A DNA stretch of 64,000 bases from Burkholderiales bacterium (GTDB taxonomy: Bacteria > Pseudomonadota > Gammaproteobacteria > Burkholderiales > Burkholderiaceae_C). The notes beneath the pieces are model-generated. The model worked only from the letters and a program-made list of their open reading frames with translations, had not been told where the DNA came from and did not search any database. The DNA is taken from contig JACPOK010000016.1 in assembly GCA_016191525.1 (NCBI GenBank), positions 310,001 to 374,000 of the forward strand, read 5' to 3'. Every line of letters begins with the position of its first letter. Position 1 is the first letter of the stretch. Both the position numbers and the translations under genes were made by a program. Shown piece after piece: positions 42,487-52,635 of the stretch.

Positions 42487-42945
42487 CTAGTCCGCTGCCA
42501 GCAGCAGCATCGCACCCAGGCCGGCCACCGCACCGGGTACTTCCCAGCGCCCGCCGCCCGGTGCCGGCTGGTCGGCCGTGACGGGCGGCAGGTCCACCCC
42601 GAACCGGGGCCGGCGCGCGTCGAGCACGCGGCAGGCGCCGTGTGTGGCGCACAGGCTTTTTGTCAGTGCCGCAAGGGGACCGCTGGCCACCACGGCGGTG
42701 GCGCTGTCACCGCGCGACAGCAGGGCGGGCACCACCTGCCCCAGCAGCTTTTCGGCCCAGCGCGCCCGCCAGCTTTCGCGCGCGCTGTGGCTGACCCACT
42801 TGCCGATGCGGCGCGTCATGCGCGGCGGGCACGCGACCAGGATCCAGTGCGTGGCCACGGGCTGCGCGCCCTCGCTGCTTTTCATCGGGGCCAGCTGGTG
42901 CTGCGCGTGGGCGGCGTCGTCCAGGTAAACAATGATCTTGTCCAT
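42487..42945 (-). CDS. Hypothetical protein next to the TerC exporter
   Basis: 152 residues, cytosolic, beginning MDKIIVYLDDAAHAQHQLAP with a hydrophobic stretch only at the C-terminus (VAGLGAMLLLAAD). The pattern (ATHWILVACPPRMTRRIGKW and VVASGPLAAL) suggests a beta-alpha nucleotide/host-attachment-like fold, but I do not recognise it. AGGAG before the ATG. It follows the TerC gene by 45 bases and is probably co-transcribed. Confidence 0.75.
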   Translation of the reverse strand: MDKIIVYLDDAAHAQHQLAPMKSSEGAQPVATHWILVACPPRMTRRIGKWVSHSARESWRARWAEKLLGQVVPALLSRGDSATAVVASGPLAALTKSLCATHGACRVLDARRPRFGVDLPPVTADQPAPGGGRWEVPGAVAGLGAMLLLAAD

Positions 42946-42990
42946 GGGAACTCCTGTCGAAGGAAAGAGGAAAAAAAACGGGAAGTGGTT

Positions 42991-43686
42991 TCAGGCGGCG
43001 GGGGCTTCGCCGTTGCGGCGCGCGGCCCACCAGCCGGCAGCGAGCACGCCGGCCACCGCCAGTACGTGGGTCGCGTAGCGCGCGGCGGTATTCAGTACCT
43101 CGGGCGGGTCAAACACCGCGTCCAGCAGCGGCTCGCCCACAATCATCCGGGCGGCGGTGAAAGCCAGCACCGCGGCACCGGCATGGATGATCAGCGGGAA
43201 GCGCTCGACCAGCCTGAGGACCATCGTGCTGCCGAACACAACGATCGGTACGCTGACCACCAGGCCGATGATGACCAGGTCGAACGAGCCGTGGGCCGCG
43301 CCCGCGACCCCCAGCACGTTGTCGATGCCCATCAGCGCATCGGCCACCACGATGGTCTTCATGGCGCCCCAGAACGTGCGCGCGACGGGTCCGTGGCCGT
43401 TGCCGCCATCCTGGTCAGCCAGCAGTTTGTACGCGATCCAGAGCAGGCCCAGGCCGCCCACCAGCATGAGGCCGGGGATCCTGAGCAGCCAGACCACGCC
43501 CACCGTCATGGCGGAACGCACGACGATGGCGCCCACGGTGCCCCAGACGATGGCTTTCTTCTGGAGGTGGGCTGGCAGGCTGCGTGCGGCAAGCGCGATC
43601 ACGATCGCGTTGTCGCCCGCGAGGACAAGGTCGATGAGGATGATGGCCAGCAGCGCTGACCACCAGGGTGCGGATAAAAATTCCAT
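42991..43686 (-). CDS. TerC-family integral membrane protein, second paralogue
   Basis: 231 residues, about seven TM helices. TerC motifs: LVLAGDNAIVIALAARSLPA near residue 20 and ALMGIDNVLGVAGAAHG near residue 118. Begins MEFLSAPWW with GGAGAG nine bases ahead, which excludes an upstream ATG. It is close in sequence to the TerC protein at 24592 in the motifs but differs elsewhere. A 353-base leader region with two palindromes precedes it. Confidence 0.9.
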   Translation of the reverse strand: MEFLSAPWWSALLAIILIDLVLAGDNAIVIALAARSLPAHLQKKAIVWGTVGAIVVRSAMTVGVVWLLRIPGLMLVGGLGLLWIAYKLLADQDGGNGHGPVARTFWGAMKTIVVADALMGIDNVLGVAGAAHGSFDLVIIGLVVSVPIVVFGSTMVLRLVERFPLIIHAGAAVLAFTAARMIVGEPLLDAVFDPPEVLNTAARYATHVLAVAGVLAAGWWAARRNGEAPAA

Positions 43687-44039
43687 GGCAAAACTCTCCG
43701 GTTGAAGATGTCGATCAACAACCTGATACGGGCCTGGCCAGATGGAGATGTGGTTGCCGTGAACCACAAGCGCGCTTCGACCAAGCCTGGATCAGGCTCG
43801 AATCGAAGGTCTTGCTCGGCATGGAGTCATGCGGATATGTGCCCGACAAGCCGGAAGTAATTACTTCGTATTGACGACTTGCCGATACCTGCTGCAACGG
43901 ATGCCGGAAAATTCACCGGCATCCTCCCTGTGCTGCAACAAGCGGGAGCTACTCCCCTTCGTGCAATGATTAGACCACAGGGCGGGGTTTCGCGGTGGCG
44001 TTTGGGCGCTATCATCCCCTCCCCCCGCAGCACATTGCC
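43687..44039. other. Gene-free divergent region between the TerC and DUF3717 genes
   Basis: 353 bases with no supported gene. It holds a perfect 14-bp palindrome GAAGTAATTACTTC (43854-43867) just before TTGACG at 43871, which could be a -35 box for the rightward gene, and a 7-bp hairpin TGTGGTT-GCCGTG-AACCACA (43749-43768) in what would be the leader of the TerC mRNA. No riboswitch core was recognised. Confidence 0.5.
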
Positions 44040-44474
44040 ATGGCCGGAATCCACATCACCGACATCGAAGCCGCCATCAACTACTGGCGCGAGAAGAAGC
44101 CGTCGCCCGACGGCGTCACGCTGGCGCCCGAGCTGCGCGCGCTGGCCGAGGTGTACGCGTTGATGATTTTCTACCACGAGGACCAGGCCGAGGAACGCGG
44201 CTTCCCGCCCAAGGCGTACGCCGCGTGGAAGGCCTGGTACGACAGCACGCCCGACACGCCCTGCATCGCCATCTGCTCCACCAGCCAGGGCGACGAAACC
44301 TGCAAGGGCTGCGGGCGCAGCTTCGAGGAAGTGCAGCACTGGCCCGAGATGACTCCCGCCGAAAAACGCCAGACCTGGCGGCGCATCACCCTGCAAAGCG
44401 ATGCTTGGCGCTTCAACAGGTATTCCGAGCGCGCGGCCGAGGGGCCGGCCGAGACGCCGGCTTCTTCCGGCTGA
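44040..44474 (+). CDS. DUF3717 + DUF1289 small zinc-type protein
   Basis: 144 residues. Residues ~3-60 show the DUF3717 pattern (HITDIEAAINYWREKKPS), residues ~74-118 the DUF1289 Cys-rich pattern PCIAICSTSQGDETCKGCGR followed by WPEMTPAEKRQTWRRI. DUF1289 uses four cysteines, probably to bind zinc or iron. Function unknown. Followed after 5 bases by another small Cys protein. Confidence 0.85.
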   Translation: MAGIHITDIEAAINYWREKKPSPDGVTLAPELRALAEVYALMIFYHEDQAEERGFPPKAYAAWKAWYDSTPDTPCIAICSTSQGDETCKGCGRSFEEVQHWPEMTPAEKRQTWRRITLQSDAWRFNRYSERAAEGPAETPASSG

Positions 44475-44479
44475 GCTGC

Positions 44480-44782
44480 ATGCTGCGGTTGACCCGGGCT
44501 CCGAATATCGCAATCGCGGCGCTCTGGGTCGATGCACTGCGCCACGCCGGCGTCGAGGCTTCCATGCAGCGGTATTTCCTGGGCTCGGTCGCGGGCGAAC
44601 TGCCGCCCGACCAATGCCTGCCCGAAGTGTGGATCACCCACAACGAGCAGGAACAGCTGGCGCGCACGCTGCTGCATGACCTGCAGAACGTGCCGCAGCG
44701 GCGCTGGAGCTGCGCCTGCGGCGAGCTCGTGGAAGGCGGCTTCGAAGCCTGCTGGAAATGCGGCCTGCCGATGCCGGCCTGA
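44480..44782 (+). CDS. DUF2007-like protein with C-terminal zinc ribbon
   Basis: 100 residues. The N-part (LTRAPNIAIAALWVDALRHAGVEASMQ) resembles the signal-transducing-like DUF2007 fold, with a C-terminal CxC...CxxC ribbon (CACGE and CWKCGLP). Begins five bases after the previous stop, so co-transcribed with it. Function unknown. Confidence 0.75.
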   Translation: MLRLTRAPNIAIAALWVDALRHAGVEASMQRYFLGSVAGELPPDQCLPEVWITHNEQEQLARTLLHDLQNVPQRRWSCACGELVEGGFEACWKCGLPMPA

Positions 44783-44794
44783 GCCGCGGCCGCC

Positions 44795-45355
44795 CTACTT
44801 CCAGCGGACCGGTTCGATGTCGACCGTCGCGCTGCCGTCACCCAGCATCAGCGCGCCTTCCTGGATGGTGGCCTGCAGCTGCATGCTGCGCCGGGCCAGT
44901 GTGGCCAGCGCCTGAGAGGCCGCCGTCGGCACGCGGTACGCGCTGAGCGCGGACAGGCGCGACAGCTTGTTCTCGATGCCGCGCCACCAGATTTCGGCGG
45001 CGTGGTTGAAGCAGTAGACCTGCACTTCATCGGCCTTGCTGCAGGCCTTGGCCAGCGGCTTGTCTTCCGGCTGGCCCACCTCGATCCACAGCCGGGTGCG
45101 GCCGGTGAAGTCGCGCAGCCAGACGTCGGGCTCGTCCGGGTCCGACAGGCCGGCACCGAAGCCCAGCGTGCCGTCGCCGTCGCACACCGTCTGCAGCTTG
45201 TGTGCGTTGAGCGCCAGCGCCACCAGCCGGATCATCATCCGCTCGTCGGTCTCGCTCGGGTGGCGAGCCAGCGTCAGCGCATGGTCGGCGTAGTAGGCGT
45301 GGTCGATGTCGGCGACCTGGACGTTCGCCTTGAAGATGGTGGACTTGAGGGCCAA
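44795..45355 (-). CDS. yaeQ: YaeQ family protein
   Basis: 186 residues. Matches the YaeQ family throughout: ALKSTIFKANVQVADIDHAYY, HPSETDERMMIRLVALAL, DEPDVWLRDFTGRTRLWIEVGQPE and the conserved CSKADEVQVYCF. The fold is PD-(D/E)XK nuclease-like, activity unknown. Starts with TTG at 45355, one base after the purB stop; no ATG fits the family N-terminus (MALK). Confidence 0.93.
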   Translation of the reverse strand: MALKSTIFKANVQVADIDHAYYADHALTLARHPSETDERMMIRLVALALNAHKLQTVCDGDGTLGFGAGLSDPDEPDVWLRDFTGRTRLWIEVGQPEDKPLAKACSKADEVQVYCFNHAAEIWWRGIENKLSRLSALSAYRVPTAASQALATLARRSMQLQATIQEGALMLGDGSATVDIEPVRWK

Positions 45356-45356
45356 C

Positions 45357-47480
<2,124 letters not shown>

Positions 47481-47489
47481 GCCCGGCCT

Positions 47490-48335
47490 TCAGCCGCCCG
47501 TTGCGCGGCGCACTGCCGCCTGGTACAGCCTGAAGGGCAGCAGCCGCAGCAATTTCATCGCGAGCGTGAAGCGCCGCGGAAAATGGATTTCGAATTGCCC
47601 GCGCCGCCAGCCGCGAAGGATTTCCCGCGCCGCTTTCTCCGGCGTGATGAGTGCCGGCATACTGAACTGGTTCTGGGCCGTCAGCGGGGTTTCCACGAAG
47701 CCCGGGTTCACCAGGCTCACGCCGATGCCCGTGCCCTGCAGGTCCAGGTACAGCGCCTCGGCCAGGTTGATCAGCGCCGCCTTGGTGGGCCCGTAGGCCA
47801 GGCTTTTGGGCAGGCCGCGAAAGCCCGCCACGCTGCTGACCAGGCTGATATGCCCGCGCTGCCTCGCCAGGAAGTGGGGCAGCACTGCATCCAGCACGTG
47901 CAGCGCGCCCACATAGTTCACCTGCTGGTGGTGCAACATCTCCTGCAGGCTGAACGCGGTGGCGCGCTGTTCGCGGTAGTAGCCGGCGCAATACATCACC
48001 ATGTCGATCGGGCCGCTGGCCAGGATGGCCTGGGCCGAGCAGCGCACGCCCTCGCGGTCTGCCACATCCAGCGGCACCGCCAGCGAGCCGGGATGCAGCG
48101 CGGTGAAGTCGCGCAAGGCTTCCTCGTTGCGCGCTGACAGCACCACTTGCGCGCCAGCGGCGTGCAACGCCGAAGCGGTGGCGCGGCCAATGCCGCTGGA
48201 CGCACCCACCACCCACACGGTGCGCCCGCGCCAGTCGGCCTGCGGCGGGTTGAGCGCGCCGAACAGGCCTCGGCCACTATGTTTTTGATAGCTGGCCGCG
48301 ACCGTCTCGCGCGGGCTGGAGGCCAATTCGATCAT
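47490..48335 (-). CDS. Short-chain dehydrogenase/reductase
   Basis: 281 residues. Nucleotide site VVGASSGIGRATA, MYCAGYY (NNAG-like), catalytic Ser in SLVSSVAGF and Tyr/Lys in YGPTKAAL, then PGFVETPLT. Carries a ~35-residue N-terminal extension. Last gene of a seven-gene operon; overlaps the DUF3833 gene (ATGA). The copy C repeat falls inside its N-terminal codons. Probably acts on a fatty-acyl or lipid intermediate (inference from context). Confidence 0.9.
   Translation of the reverse strand: MIELASSPRETVAASYQKHSGRGLFGALNPPQADWRGRTVWVVGASSGIGRATASALHAAGAQVVLSARNEEALRDFTALHPGSLAVPLDVADREGVRCSAQAILASGPIDMVMYCAGYYREQRATAFSLQEMLHHQQVNYVGALHVLDAVLPHFLARQRGHISLVSSVAGFRGLPKSLAYGPTKAALINLAEALYLDLQGTGIGVSLVNPGFVETPLTAQNQFSMPALITPEKAAREILRGWRRGQFEIHFPRRFTLAMKLLRLLPFRLYQAAVRRATGG
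48277..48292 (-). repeat. GCTATC-type short repeat, copy C
   Basis: On the minus strand GCTATCAAAAACATAG, which is nearly the sequence of copy A. It falls within the N-terminal extension of the SDR protein, where it encodes YQKH. Confidence 0.35.
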
Positions 48336-48862
48336 CGTTTCGAAAAGGACAGCGTCACTTCCCCCACCTTGAAGCCGAACTTGCTCATCACGGCCTTGTT
48401 GAGCATCACCGAGCCATTCATCAGGTACATCCAGTCGTCCATCTGCACTTCCAAGATACGCCCATCCACCGGCAGCGCGAGCGTGTAGGCCCAGCGGAAC
48501 GCATTGCCGGCCTGCTGACCCTGCGCCTCGCCGACCACGTCGTCGGCGCGGCCGGTGTAGCGCCCCCCGGCCAGCCGCCGCAGGCGCCAGATGCGCCGCT
48601 GTGTGGTTCCGTCAGAATAGGTGAAGGCTTCATCGAGCACGCCCTCGTCGCCCTGCCAGCTGCACTTCATCACCACCGTGAAGCGCTTGACGACCTTGCC
48701 CGAACGGTCGGTGAACAGTCCCCAGGCGTCCACGGTGCCGTTGAAATACTCGCTCAATTCGAGTGCCGGCTTTTCACTGGCGTAGTCCGGCGGTTGTGGC
48801 GGCGTCGCGCAGCCAGCCAGCGCGCCGGCCAGCGTGGCTACAAGCAGCAGCCGGTGTTTCAT
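48332..48862 (-). CDS. DUF3833 lipoprotein
   Basis: 176 residues with a lipoprotein signal (LLLVATLAGALAGCATPP, acylated Cys18) and the DUF3833 pattern LSEYFNGTVDAWGLFTDRSGK, WQGDEGVLDEAFTYSDGTTQ and DDWMYLMNG. Found in lipid-modification operons with SDR, MFS and cyclopropane-synthase-like genes. Function unknown. Overlaps neighbours at both ends by ATGA. Confidence 0.9.
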   Translation of the reverse strand: MKHRLLLVATLAGALAGCATPPQPPDYASEKPALELSEYFNGTVDAWGLFTDRSGKVVKRFTVVMKCSWQGDEGVLDEAFTYSDGTTQRRIWRLRRLAGGRYTGRADDVVGEAQGQQAGNAFRWAYTLALPVDGRILEVQMDDWMYLMNGSVMLNKAVMSKFGFKVGEVTLSFSKR

Positions 48863-50115
48863 GAATCACTCCCGGTGCGGATCAGGGTCAGGTACAGCGT
48901 GGCGGCGGCCGCCAGCTTGAGCAGGCAGGGCAGCAGGCAGTAGGCGATGCCCAGCGCCTGCAGCGCCTGTGCGTCGCGCGCGCCCGGCGAGTAGCCGGCC
49001 AGTTGCAGCAGCGGCAGGGCCAGGCCCGCAGCCAGCGCGAGGTTGAGCTTGGTCGCGAAGTTCCACCAGCCAAAGTAAGCGCCTTCGCCGCGCCCGCGGT
49101 CGCCGGCCCGCGCAATCACGCCGGCCAGCAGCGCGCCGGGCAGGGCCAGGTCCGCGCCCAGCGCCGCACCTGACAGCGCGCAGACGGTGATGAACGCCGC
49201 GGTGTCGCCGGGTCCGAGCAGCGCGGCCCAGATGAAGACGCCGGTGGCCAGCGCCATGCCGGCCAGCCAGCTGCGCGCCAGGCCCAGCCGCCGCACTATG
49301 CGCAGCCACACCGGCATGGACAGCGCCGCACAAAAGAAATACGCGGCCAGGAAAACCGGCTCTATGCCGGGCGGCGCCTGCAGCCGGTCCTGCACGAAGA
49401 ACAGCACCAGTGTCGCCGGCACTGCGCTGGCAATGCCGTTCAGCATGAACACCGCCAGCAACCGGCGGAACGCGGGCTGCGCAAACGGGGCCCACACACT
49501 GCCTGTGCGCTGCCGCGTTTGTGGCTCGGGCCGGCGCGCGCGGGCCCACGCGGTCCAGCCCGCCGCCAGTGCCACGGCAAACACCATGGCGGTGGCTGCA
49601 AGCCCCAGGGTCAACGGCAACACCGAGGCCAGCAGCACGCCGGCCAGTCCCAGGCCCTCTCGCCAGCCGACGATGCGGCTGCGCTGCGCCTCGTCGCCGC
49701 CAAGCATGGCGCCCCAGGACTGGTGCGTCACGCTCAGCACGCTGTAGCCGGCGTAAGTGACGACCAGCATCGCCGCGGCCCAGCCCACCAGCACAGCGGG
49801 CTCGCGCCCGGGCGGAAAGAACAGCAGCGCGAAGCCCAGCGCCAGCACGAACGCCGCGCCCGCGCCCAGCGCCAGCACCGCGCGGGTGGAGCGGGCGAAC
49901 AGCCGGTCGCTCCAGCGGCCGATCAGCGGGTCGCTCACCGCGTCAAGCAGCCGCGCCGCCAGCAGCACCACGCCCAGCGTGGCCAGCGGCACGCCAAACT
50001 CCCGCGCATAGTGGTTGGGCAGCACCACGTACAGCGGCAACGCCACAAAGGCCAGCGGCAAGCCGAGCAGCCCGTAGCGAAAGCCGTCCATGGCGCTGAA
50101 GCGGCCGGCGCTCAT
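48859..50115 (-). CDS. MFS transporter (GPH/MelB-like)
   Basis: 418 residues, 12 TM helices, GPH-type pattern: YGLLGLPLAFVALPLYVVLP, RLLDAVSDPLIGRWSDRL, TYAGYSVLSVTHQSWGAML. No Na+ site is clearly discernible. Fourth from the end of the lipid operon; it may move a lipid or lipid precursor rather than a sugar (inference). Starts in ATGA overlap with the chalcone-isomerase-like gene. Confidence 0.88.
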   Translation of the reverse strand: MSAGRFSAMDGFRYGLLGLPLAFVALPLYVVLPNHYAREFGVPLATLGVVLLAARLLDAVSDPLIGRWSDRLFARSTRAVLALGAGAAFVLALGFALLFFPPGREPAVLVGWAAAMLVVTYAGYSVLSVTHQSWGAMLGGDEAQRSRIVGWREGLGLAGVLLASVLPLTLGLAATAMVFAVALAAGWTAWARARRPEPQTRQRTGSVWAPFAQPAFRRLLAVFMLNGIASAVPATLVLFFVQDRLQAPPGIEPVFLAAYFFCAALSMPVWLRIVRRLGLARSWLAGMALATGVFIWAALLGPGDTAAFITVCALSGAALGADLALPGALLAGVIARAGDRGRGEGAYFGWWNFATKLNLALAAGLALPLLQLAGYSPGARDAQALQALGIAYCLLPCLLKLAAAATLYLTLIRTGSDS

Positions 50116-50630
50116 GCGGGCGCGCCGGCCAGCAGCGCTTCGCGCAGGCCCGGCTCCGAGGTGTTGGGCGACAGCCAGATACCGAAGAACAGGCTGGAGA
50201 ACTGCGCGTCGCGGATCTCGCCCAGGCGCTTGCCGTTGAACGCGAACGCGGCGCCCTGCCCGGGCTGGTGAATGCCCGTGATGCGGTCACCGGGGCGCAC
50301 GTCCGGCAGCAGCTTGCCGAGCGCGGCCTGCCATTGCGCGGCCTGTTGCTCGCTGAAGCCGCCGGTGCGCCGCATTTCCGTGATCGAGCGCCTGGCGATG
50401 TCGGCCCCGCTGAAGGCGCGCAGGTAATCCAGCTCCAGCACGAAGGCGTGGAAAGCGAACGCGCTCTGGCGAAAGCCCGGTGTCACCCACAGGGCGGCAT
50501 CGTAAACGTCCAGTCCCCAGAAGCGCAACCGGCCCCTGCCCGCGGCGCGCGCGCCGGGCAGCGGGCCGGGTTCGGGCGCGGCTTGTCCCCACGCCAGCGT
50601 GTGAGAAGCAAACAAGGCCAGAGCCCGCAC
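50112..50630 (-). CDS. Chalcone-isomerase-like domain protein, exported
   Basis: About 172 residues: an N-terminal signal-like stretch (VRALALFASHTLAWGQA) and a chalcone-isomerase-like (CHI_2) fold with LRFWGLDVYDAALWV, LELDYLRAFSGADIARRS, DRITGIHQPG and LFFGIWLSPNTSE. Bacterial members bind fatty acids and show no flavonoid activity. The start is uncertain: GTG at 50630, 18 bases after the upstream stop, gives the signal peptide; longer frames run into the methyltransferase gene. Confidence 0.8.
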   Translation of the reverse strand: MRALALFASHTLAWGQAAPEPGPLPGARAAGRGRLRFWGLDVYDAALWVTPGFRQSAFAFHAFVLELDYLRAFSGADIARRSITEMRRTGGFSEQQAAQWQAALGKLLPDVRPGDRITGIHQPGQGAAFAFNGKRLGEIRDAQFSSLFFGIWLSPNTSEPGLREALLAGAPA

Positions 50631-50645
50631 CAGTAGTGCGCGACG

Positions 50646-50664
50646 CGCTATCGTTTCAATAGCG
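50646..50664. repeat. GCTATC-type short inverted repeat, copy D
   Basis: CGCTAT-CGTTTCA-ATAGCG, a perfect 6-bp stem spanning the methyltransferase stop codon. Related to the copies at 7437, 40679 and 48277. Confidence 0.4.
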
Positions 50665-51859
50665 TGTACTGCACCACGTCGATATTGGACTGGTCGAACG
50701 CGGCCTCGCAGTAGGCGAGGTAGAACTCCCATATGCGCACGAACCTTTCATCAAACCCCAGCTGCAGCACCCGCTGTTTTTCGGCCAGGAAGCTGTCACG
50801 CCAGCGGCGCAGTGTCTCGGCATAGTCGGCGCCGAACGCCATCTCATCCACCACGTCCAGGCCGGCGGCCCGGGCCTCGCGGCGGAATTCGCGCGGGCAG
50901 GGCAGGCAGCCGCCGGGGAAGATGTATTGCTGGATGAAGTCGGTGGACTGGATGTAGCGGTTCCACAGCGTGTCGTCGATCACGATGCTCTGGATGCAGG
51001 CGCGGCCGCCCGGCTTGAGCAGGCGCTTCACCGCCTGGAAATACTGGGGCCAGTATTCGCGGCCCACCGCCTCGACCATCTCCACCGAGCAGATCGCGTC
51101 GAACGGCGCATCGGTGATGTCGCGGTAGTCCTGCAGCCGCAGGTCCGATTTCAGGCCCAGGCGCTGCATGCGCGCCTGCGCGAACCCCAGCTGCTCGGCC
51201 GACAGCGTCACGCCGGTGACGGTCGCGCCGAATTCGGCCGCGCCCATCTCGGCCAGCGCGCCCCAGCCGCAGCCCAGTTCCAGCACGCGGTCGCCGGATT
51301 TGACGCCGGCCATGCGCAGGGTGCGGCGCACCTTGGCGTGCTGGGCCCGGCGCATGTCACCGTTGGTGTCGCCTTCGAACCAGGCCGACGAGTAATTCAT
51401 CGTGCCGTCCAGCCACAACTCATAGAACGCATTGCCCAGGTCGTAATGGGCGTGGATATTCTTCTGGCTGTTGGCGCGGGTGTTGCGGTTCAGCAGGTGC
51501 TTCATGCGGTAGAAGAGGCGTCCCGCCCAGCTGCCGTAGATCACGTCTTCCACCTGGTTGCGGTTGGCGATGAAAACCTTCAGCAGCTCGGTCAGGCTGG
51601 GCGTGGTCCAGTCGCCCGCGATGTAGCTCTCGGCGAAACCGATGTCGCCCGATTTCAGAGCCGCGGCGCAGACGTTCCAGTTGCGCAGCGTGATGGCGGC
51701 GTGCGGCGCATGGCCGCTGCCGAAGCGCTGCACCGAGCCGCCGGGCAGCTGCACGGCGAGCGTGCCATGCACCAGGCCCTGCATCAGCTTGAGCGCGCTG
51801 CGCGCGGTGGCCGGCGCGTCGGCGGGAATGGCAAAGCGGGGGGCGGTCGTCGTGTTCAT
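50648..51859 (-). CDS. Cyclopropane-fatty-acyl-phospholipid synthase family methyltransferase
   Basis: SAM-dependent methyltransferase, 403 residues. SAM site LELGCGWGALAEMGA, upstream YDLGNAFYELWLDGTMNYSSAWF, EMVEAVG and the carboxy-terminal SNIDVVQYTLLKR. It acts on unsaturated acyl chains of membrane lipids to make cyclopropane rings or methyl branches. Start ATG at 51859 overlaps the DUF1365 stop by ATGA. This CFAS with DUF1365 and FAD oxidoreductase neighbours differs from stand-alone Cfa and may make branched or furan fatty acids (inference). Confidence 0.9.
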   Translation of the reverse strand: MNTTTAPRFAIPADAPATARSALKLMQGLVHGTLAVQLPGGSVQRFGSGHAPHAAITLRNWNVCAAALKSGDIGFAESYIAGDWTTPSLTELLKVFIANRNQVEDVIYGSWAGRLFYRMKHLLNRNTRANSQKNIHAHYDLGNAFYELWLDGTMNYSSAWFEGDTNGDMRRAQHAKVRRTLRMAGVKSGDRVLELGCGWGALAEMGAAEFGATVTGVTLSAEQLGFAQARMQRLGLKSDLRLQDYRDITDAPFDAICSVEMVEAVGREYWPQYFQAVKRLLKPGGRACIQSIVIDDTLWNRYIQSTDFIQQYIFPGGCLPCPREFRREARAAGLDVVDEMAFGADYAETLRRWRDSFLAEKQRVLQLGFDERFVRIWEFYLAYCEAAFDQSNIDVVQYTLLKR

Positions 51860-52635
51860 GGCGGGTTGAGTTGGCGCGTGACCAGGGAATCGGGCGTGGC
51901 GGGCTTGCTGAAGAACCGGACGCGCTTGGCCCACAGGCGCAGGGCCTGCCAGTGGATGCGGGCGATCACGCCCAGCGTCATCGCCGGGTGGCGCCACAGC
52001 GCGCGGCGCAGGGCGGCGGCCGTTGCGGGCTCCAGCGCGCCGCTGACGCTGGTCTGCAGCAGCAGGCCGTCGGCGTCGTCGTAGTCAATGCGGGCCACGG
52101 TGCGGCTGCGCGTGCCATCCACCATGAAACGGAAACGGTAGGCGCCTTCCACCTTGCAGAAGGGCGACACGTGGAAGGCCTTGCCCGCGTGCAGCTCGGC
52201 GCCGAAGACAGGCGCATCCAGCAGGTAGCAATGGCGCTCGCCGAAGGTGTTGTTCACCTCCACCACGATGGCGCGCAGCGAACCGTCGGCGCGATGGCAG
52301 TACCAGAAGCTCACGGGCTTGAAGGTGTAGCCCAGCACGCGCGGGTAGCAATGCAGCCACGCTTCGCCATCGGCATCGGGGACGCCGTTGCCGGCCAGCA
52401 ATTCGTCCAGCCATTCGAGCGCGTTGTCGCGGCCGTCGCCATGGTCACGGTCGAAAAAGCTCAGCGCCCCGCGCCGGTTGTGCGCCAGCGCACCGCTGCC
52501 TTCGCGGTGCAGCCGGCGCAGCGGCAGGAACAGGAAATAGGTGGGATAGGCAAAGGCATTGCGCGCGGGCCGCACGCGGGTGTGGCGCACCTGGCCGAAG
52601 CCGATCAGGGCGCCGCCCGGCGGCGTGCCATTCAC
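51856..52635 (-). CDS. DUF1365 domain protein
   Basis: 259 residues, full DUF1365: ALIGFGQVRHTRVRPARNAF, YPTYFLFLPLR, RVLGYTFKPVSFWYCHRADG, VEVNNTFGERH and KAFHVSPFCKVEGAYRFRF. Cytosolic, unknown activity, invariably beside CFAS and FAD-oxidoreductase genes, so it likely acts in the same lipid pathway. GTG start at 52635 overlaps the upstream stop (GTGA). Confidence 0.9.
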   Translation of the reverse strand: MNGTPPGGALIGFGQVRHTRVRPARNAFAYPTYFLFLPLRRLHREGSGALAHNRRGALSFFDRDHGDGRDNALEWLDELLAGNGVPDADGEAWLHCYPRVLGYTFKPVSFWYCHRADGSLRAIVVEVNNTFGERHCYLLDAPVFGAELHAGKAFHVSPFCKVEGAYRFRFMVDGTRSRTVARIDYDDADGLLLQTSVSGALEPATAAALRRALWRHPAMTLGVIARIHWQALRLWAKRVRFFSKPATPDSLVTRQLNPP

